A model generated the notes under the pieces. That model did no database searches. It saw only the letters and a list, made by a program, of their open reading frames with translations, and was not told where the DNA came from. Source: Ruminococcus sp. UBA1409 (GTDB lineage: Bacteria > Bacillota > Clostridia > Oscillospirales > Ruminococcaceae). Taken from it: a stretch of DNA of 26,421 bases. Below are positions 21,900 through 26,421 of this stretch, in pieces; the stretch's first letter is position 1, and every line of letters starts with the position of its first letter. Where the stretch lies: positions 1-26,421 of the forward strand of contig DBPX01000001.1 in NCBI GenBank assembly GCA_002305045.1, given 5' to 3'. The position numbers and the translations under genes were made by a program.

Positions 21900-23318
21900 T
21901 TATTCGCCGCAAAGCTCCCTGTATAGACCCAGGTACAGCTCCGCCGAGCGAGCCCAGCTAAAGTCCTCCTTGAAGGCATGGTCGACAAGCCCGGCCCAAG
22001 CCTCCTTGTTGTCGTAAAGCGCTCTCGCCCTTACCGTAGCGTCCAGCATATCGTGGGCGTTATAGGTCTTGAAGGTGAAGCCGTTGCCGTCCCCTCCGCC
22101 GCAGTCGATTATGCTGTCCTTGAGTCCGCCGGTCTCCCTTACAATCGGGATGGTGCCGTATCTTAGAGATACCATCTGGGCAAGACCGCACGGCTCGCTC
22201 TGCGAGGGCATCAGGAACATATCTGCGCCGGCGTATATCCTGTGTGCAAGGTCAGGGATAAAGCCTATTCTTACGGAAACTCTGTCTGGATATTTCCATG
22301 CCATCTCCCTAAAGAAGTCCTCATACTGCCTCTCGCCGGAGCCTAAAATCACAAACTTATACCCAAGCCCGACCATCTCGTTAAAGACTCTGCGAATAAG
22401 GTCGACGCCCTTGTGAGAGACAAGCCTTGTGACTATTCCCATTACAGGCTCCTGACCGTCCGGCAGTCCCATCTCCTCAAGCAGAGCGGTCTTGCACACA
22501 GCCTTGCCGTCCGGGGACTCTGCGCTGAAATTCTCCGGGAGGGCAGGGTCGGTGGCAGGATTGTAGACATCGAGGTCTATACCGTTTAGGAAGCCGGTCA
22601 GCTTATACTGCTTGCTCCACAGAATAGGGTCAAGCCCGTGGGAGAAGTACGGATTAAGTATTTCCGAGGCATAGGTCGGCGAGACGGTGGTTATCTTATC
22701 CGCTGTCTCGAATGCGCCCTTCATGAAGTTAACGCAGCCCTCATACTCCACTATGTTATAGCTGTAATTCGGAAGTCCGAGTATCTCAGAGCACAGCTCC
22801 ATGCCGTATTTGCCCTGATACTGGATATTGTGGATGGTGAAAACAGTCTTGATTCCGCTCAGCTCGGGTACTCCCCTGTAGAATATGCTGTAATATACCG
22901 GGACGAGCGCAGTCTGCCAGTCGTTGCAGTTAAGAATGTCCGGCTTGAAGTCGATATGCTTGAGCATTTCTAAAATCGCCCTTGAGAAGAAGGTAAACCT
23001 CTCGGCGTCGTCATAGTGACCGTAGATTCCGTTCCTCTTGAAATAATACTCATTGTCAAGAAGATAGTAGGTTACGCCGTTTCTGACTCCCTTGAATACT
23101 CCGCAGTACTGATTTCTCCACGCCACAGGGACGAAGAAGTTTGTCATATACTCAAGGCTCTCCCTAAGCTCCCACTTTATCCCGGAGTACAGCGGCATGA
23201 CAACCCGGCAGTCGTGACCCGCCTCGTTGAGCGCTCTTGGCAGTGAGCCTGCGACATCGGCAAGTCCTCCAGAGGCAATATACGGAAGCGCTTCACTTGC
23301 AGCATACAGTATTTTCAT
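21900..23318 (-). CDS. glgA: Glycogen synthase (ADP-glucose dependent)
   Basis: A GT5 enzyme that adds glucose from ADP-glucose to growing alpha-1,4-glucan. 472 aa, normal length. The N-terminal Rossmann domain begins MKILYAASEALPYIASGGLADVAGSLP (a motif). The C-terminal domain has GIVTRLVSHKG and SQSEPCGLAQMVSLRYGTIPIVRETGGLKDS (a motif), with the catalytic Glu of EPCGL. The usual KxGGL loop, whose Lys contacts ADP-glucose in E. coli, reads ASGGL here (A15); from memory this variant is common in Clostridia and does not imply inactivity. It lies 33 bp after glgD within the glgB-C-D-A operon. Confidence 0.95.
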   Translation of the reverse strand: MKILYAASEALPYIASGGLADVAGSLPRALNEAGHDCRVVMPLYSGIKWELRESLEYMTNFFVPVAWRNQYCGVFKGVRNGVTYYLLDNEYYFKRNGIYGHYDDAERFTFFSRAILEMLKHIDFKPDILNCNDWQTALVPVYYSIFYRGVPELSGIKTVFTIHNIQYQGKYGMELCSEILGLPNYSYNIVEYEGCVNFMKGAFETADKITTVSPTYASEILNPYFSHGLDPILWSKQYKLTGFLNGIDLDVYNPATDPALPENFSAESPDGKAVCKTALLEEMGLPDGQEPVMGIVTRLVSHKGVDLIRRVFNEMVGLGYKFVILGSGERQYEDFFREMAWKYPDRVSVRIGFIPDLAHRIYAGADMFLMPSQSEPCGLAQMVSLRYGTIPIVRETGGLKDSIIDCGGGDGNGFTFKTYNAHDMLDATVRARALYDNKEAWAGLVDHAFKEDFSWARSAELYLGLYRELCGE

Positions 23319-23351
23319 TGCATCATATCCTTTCTAGCAGTTGTAAAGATG

Positions 23352-24479
23352 TCAAAGAACCCTCTTTTTGGCTATGTAAAGCGGGCTGCCCTCTGCGGAG
23401 GAGATGCAAAGCTCGTCCCCTATCTTGACATTCTTGTCGGTGATGATGTTGGAGACCTCGGTCGCCCTGCCTATCTCGGTGTCCTGCATGAGTATGCATC
23501 CACGGACAACTGCGCCCTTGGAAACCTTGACTCCCCTGAATAAAATCGAATTCTCGACAACGCCCTCTATCACACAGCCGTCAGCCACCAGGGAGTTTGT
23601 TACAGAGCTGTTAAGTCCGTACTTGGAGGGAGCGTCGTCTCTTACCTTGGTGTAAACAGGTCTTTTCTTTAATATAATCTTCTCAAGATTCTCGCTCTTT
23701 AAAAGCTCCATATTTGCCTTGTAGTAACTGTCAAGCCCGGAAATCTTGCTGTAATAGCCGGTATACTCGTAGGTTCTAATGTTGAGCTTCTGGGTCATCG
23801 CCTGAAGGATATCCCTGTCGAAGTTGCATTTGCCTCTTGGAACGAGGTCGTTTACAAGGTCGACAAGAAGCTGCTTTTTGACAATATAGGTGTTAAGGCT
23901 CATCGTATAGTGTCCCGAGCGGGTGGGGTTGATGACGGTAGAGAGCACCCTTCCCGAATCGTCAGCCTCGAAGGTAATAGCGTCTGCGGTTTCGGACTGG
24001 GTATAATCCCCGGTAACGGTGACACAGGTGATGTCCGCTCCGCTCGCTATATGAGCCTCAACCTGCTTTGAAAGGTCTGCGCTGTAGATTACATTACAGT
24101 CGCTCATTATTACATACTCGCAGGGAGTCTTTACTATGTAGCCCATTGCGTTCATAAGAGCGTCTAGCTTGCCGTTGTACTGACCGTTGCCGGTGCTTCC
24201 GTAGGGCGGAAGGATGGTCAGTCCTCCGTCAGACCTTGCAAGGTCCCACTGTCTGCCGGAGCCGACATGGTCCAAAAGGGACTGGTAGTTTGATTTAGTA
24301 ATCACGCCGACCGTCGACATCCCCGAGTTTACCATCGAGGAAAGCAGGAAATCAATAAGGCGGAAGCGTCCCCCGAACGGAACCGAGCCCATCGTCCTGT
24401 TAGAGGAAAGCTCTGGTAGTGTCTCGTCGTGCGAGTTGGCAAAGAGTATGCCAAGAACATTTGTCATATTATAGCTCAT
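23352..24479 (-). CDS. glgD: Glucose-1-phosphate adenylyltransferase, GlgD subunit
   Basis: The regulatory partner of GlgC in Firmicutes. 375 aa from the preferred ATG at 24479, which has ggagg eight bases upstream; an in-frame ATG at 24494 overlaps that site. The nucleotidyltransferase core is recognisable (PFGGRFRLIDFLLSSMVNSGM, TVGVITKSNYQSLLDHVGSG), but the ATP-binding GGxGxRL loop is degenerate (GILFANSHDETLPEL) and the SGDHIY catalytic stretch reads SDCNVIY. These changes match GlgD, which activates GlgC but has little activity alone. A left-handed beta-helix C-terminus follows, with SNIITDKNVKIGDEL. It lies 24 bp downstream of glgC. Confidence 0.93.
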   Translation of the reverse strand: MSYNMTNVLGILFANSHDETLPELSSNRTMGSVPFGGRFRLIDFLLSSMVNSGMSTVGVITKSNYQSLLDHVGSGRQWDLARSDGGLTILPPYGSTGNGQYNGKLDALMNAMGYIVKTPCEYVIMSDCNVIYSADLSKQVEAHIASGADITCVTVTGDYTQSETADAITFEADDSGRVLSTVINPTRSGHYTMSLNTYIVKKQLLVDLVNDLVPRGKCNFDRDILQAMTQKLNIRTYEYTGYYSKISGLDSYYKANMELLKSENLEKIILKKRPVYTKVRDDAPSKYGLNSSVTNSLVADGCVIEGVVENSILFRGVKVSKGAVVRGCILMQDTEIGRATEVSNIITDKNVKIGDELCISSAEGSPLYIAKKRVL

Positions 24480-24503
24480 TTTTTCAGCCTCCATCCGTTA
24501 AAT

Positions 24504-25706
24504 CTATATGTCGTGGTCGATTATCTGCTTGGGAGCCACAACTGCGCCCTGACCTATTGTGACATCGTGACCGACGACCGCAACTCCCCAGTCTGACTTG
24601 CTCTCATAGGACTCGGGTCTTGCTCCTATATGCGCTCCAGCCTCTATCACGCTGTTCTCGCCGACTATTGAATACTCGACGACAGCACCCTTTCTTACCG
24701 TGGCTCCCGGCATGAGTATGGAATCGGCGACTACTGCGCCCTCCTCTATGGTGACTCCGCCGGATATAACGGAGAAGTCTACAAAGCCGTCGATTACGCA
24801 GCCGGTCGTAATCATCGAGTTCTGAACCTTGGCGTCGCTTCCTATAAGCTGGGGCGCCCTTGAGTCGTTGTTCGAATAGATTTTCCACGCCGGGTCGTAA
24901 AGGTCAAGGGTGACAGACGGGCTGAGAAGGTCCATATTTGCCTCCCAGAGGCTGTCTATCGTTCCTACATCCTTCCAATATCCCTCGAAGCTGTAGGCAT
25001 ACATTCTCTCCTTGGCTGCAAGCATCGCAGGAATGATGTTCTTGCCGAAGTCCTTGGTGGCGGAGGTATCCTCCTCGTTCTCAATCAGATACTTTTTAAG
25101 TGCGGGATAGGAGAAGATGTATATTCCCATCGAGGCAAGAGTCGACTCCGGCTCCTTGGGCTTCTCGACAAACTTAGTTATCGCTCCCGTCTCGTCTGTC
25201 GACATTATTCCGAATCTTGAAGCCTCCTCGTACTCGACATTAAGCACCGCTATGGTGCAGGCGGCGTTTTTCTTCTTGTGATAGCTGAGCATATCGGAAT
25301 AGTCCATCTTGTAGATATGGTCGCCGGAGAGGATAACGACATACTCAGGATCGTACCTGTCGATAAAGGACAGATTCTGATATATTGCGTTCGCCGTGCC
25401 CTCGTACCACTGCGCTCCAGAGCTGGACTGGTACGGAGGCAGGATATGAACACCTCCGTGGATTCTGTCAAGATTCCATGCCTGACCGTTGCCGATATAG
25501 TCGTTTAGGACAAGCGGCTGGTACTGCGTCAGCACTCCGACGGTATCTATGCCGGAGTTTACGCAGTTTGAGAGCGGAAAGTCGATAATTCTGTACTTCC
25601 CTCCGTAAGGCACTGCGGGCTTAGCAACATTTTTGGTTAGAGCGTACAGCCTTGAGCCCTGTCCGCCAGCCAAAAGCATAGCAACACATTCTTTTTTGTT
25701 ATACAT
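24504..25706 (-). CDS. glgC: Glucose-1-phosphate adenylyltransferase
   Basis: Makes ADP-glucose from ATP and glucose-1-phosphate, the committed step of glycogen synthesis. 400 aa. Motifs: [15 protein letters not shown] (ATP loop), [34 protein letters not shown], the catalytic [20 protein letters not shown], and [21 protein letters not shown], followed by the beta-helix repeats ([32 protein letters not shown]). The start codon lies inside the end of glgB (8-base overlap), so translation is coupled. With the adjacent glgD it probably forms the GlgC/GlgD hetero-oligomer typical of Gram-positives. Confidence 0.97.
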   Translation of the reverse strand: MYNKKECVAMLLAGGQGSRLYALTKNVAKPAVPYGGKYRIIDFPLSNCVNSGIDTVGVLTQYQPLVLNDYIGNGQAWNLDRIHGGVHILPPYQSSSGAQWYEGTANAIYQNLSFIDRYDPEYVVILSGDHIYKMDYSDMLSYHKKKNAACTIAVLNVEYEEASRFGIMSTDETGAITKFVEKPKEPESTLASMGIYIFSYPALKKYLIENEEDTSATKDFGKNIIPAMLAAKERMYAYSFEGYWKDVGTIDSLWEANMDLLSPSVTLDLYDPAWKIYSNNDSRAPQLIGSDAKVQNSMITTGCVIDGFVDFSVISGGVTIEEGAVVADSILMPGATVRKGAVVEYSIVGENSVIEAGAHIGARPESYESKSDWGVAVVGHDVTIGQGAVVAPKQIIDHDI

Positions 25707-26421
25707 CTTTCTCTTCCTTTCCGTTTTGTTTTTTTGTATCCGTAGGTATTATTTTCTTCTTTGGCTTATTAAGCTTCTCCAGCTTGAAATACATGACGCT
25801 GAAGGCGGGAATTGTTATCGCTATCGACTGCTCGTAGCCGTGCATTGGCTCATCCTCGCTCATAACAGGCTTGTTTTTATACGGCGAGCCGTCCTTAGAG
25901 GAGGAGTTAAACACCTCGGTATATCTTCCCCAGTAGGGCACTCCGAAGCGATAATCCGTCCTCTCGACGGGGACAAAGTTGCAAACTACGATAATCTCGT
26001 TGCCCTCCTTGTCGATTCTTCTAAAGACAATAATGCTCTGCGTATTATCGTCGGCTGATATCCAGCTAAAGCCCTCCCAGGAGTAATCCACGCTCCACAT
26101 CGGCGGATTTTCAAGATAGAAACGGTTTAGATTTTTCACAAAATCCTTGAAGTCACGGTGAGCCTCGAATCTGTCCACCATGAACCACTCAAGCCCGGAC
26201 TCATAGTCCCACTCCCTGAACTGAGCGAACTCCGAGCCCATAAACAGCATCTTCTTGCCGGGGTGAGCCATCATGTAGCTAAGAAATACCCTGTCCTGAG
26301 CGAGCTTCATCTCGGTGTCTCCCGGCATCTTGTTGACAAGCGAGCCTTTTCCGTGAACGACCTCGTCGTGCGATATCGGGAGGATAAAATTCTCCGAAAA
26401 TGCGTAGAAGAAGGAGAAGGT
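25699..26421 (-). CDS. glgB: 1,4-alpha-glucan branching enzyme, C-terminal part (cut by window edge)
   Basis: Introduces alpha-1,6 branches into glycogen (GH13). Only the last 240 residues are present; the frame stays open to the final base of the window, where it reads [32 protein letters not shown]. The conserved GlgB end is clear: SHDEVVHGK (transition-state His-Asp), [39 protein letters not shown], and the beta-domain [30 protein letters not shown]. The tail is Lys-rich. It is the first visible gene of glgB-glgC-glgD-glgA and overlaps glgC by eight bases. Confidence 0.95.
   Translation of the reverse strand, partial: TFSFFYAFSENFILPISHDEVVHGKGSLVNKMPGDTEMKLAQDRVFLSYMMAHPGKKMLFMGSEFAQFREWDYESGLEWFMVDRFEAHRDFKDFVKNLNRFYLENPPMWSVDYSWEGFSWISADDNTQSIIVFRRIDKEGNEIIVVCNFVPVERTDYRFGVPYWGRYTEVFNSSSKDGSPYKNKPVMSEDEPMHGYEQSIAITIPAFSVMYFKLEKLNKPKKKIIPTDTKKQNGKEEKDV

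Overview
The window looks like the chromosome of a Gram-positive, spore-forming gut-type anaerobe of the Clostridia, most likely Ruminococcaceae/Oscillospirales. This placement is inference. It rests on an uninterrupted sigK, an SRP RNA-dnaX-ybaB-recR-tadA block, a biotin-dependent sodium-pump decarboxylase, paired GlgC/GlgD subunits in a glgB-glgC-glgD-glgA operon, strong Shine-Dalgarno sites, and sigma-A promoters with TTGA and TATAAT boxes. No database was searched; every family call is from recognised motifs.

Layout. (1) Positions 1-3171 are a compact integrated mobile element of about 3.15 kb. It is bounded by a 24-bp direct repeat of the 3' half of a tRNA-Pro(GGG) gene and is lodged in that gene (tRNA at 3126-3202, minus strand). 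Its cargo is only a Cro/C1-type (XRE) regulator, a HUH rolling-circle replication initiator with two tyrosines, a tyrosine integrase overlapping the initiator gene, and about 450 bp of hairpin-rich non-coding DNA. No capsid, conjugation or toxin genes are visible. (2) 3.2-5.9 kb: queH (queuosine synthesis), a half-size EamA transporter, a TspO/MBR protein and sigK. (3) 5.9-10.1 kb: tmk, then SRP RNA, dnaX, ybaB, recR and tadA on the plus strand, ended by a strong terminator. (4) 10.1-14.7 kb, minus strand: a lipoprotein with a PASTA-like domain and a Cys/His tail, and a four-gene sodium-pumping decarboxylase operon (gamma-like subunit, biotin carrier, beta subunit, alpha carboxyltransferase). 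(5) 14.9-17.2 kb, minus strand: a GH27 alpha-galactosidase-like gene followed by a FliB-like CxxC protein. (6) 17.4-20.3 kb, plus strand: an E2-fold acyltransferase whose catalytic His is replaced, and an acyl-CoA ligase. (7) 20.3-26.4 kb, minus strand: a CDP-alcohol phosphatidyltransferase, then the glycogen operon glgB (cut by the window edge)-glgC-glgD-glgA followed by a DUF4867 gene.

Working together: GlgC/GlgD make ADP-glucose, GlgA polymerises it and GlgB branches the chain. The decarboxylase operon couples oxaloacetate decarboxylation to Na+ export. DnaX, RecR, YbaB, Tmk and TadA are a housekeeping replication, repair and translation block. The tRNA-Pro element is the only clearly acquired segment and the best candidate for something little described: a minimal replicating-integrating element that also re-supplies the 3' half and the terminator of its host tRNA gene.
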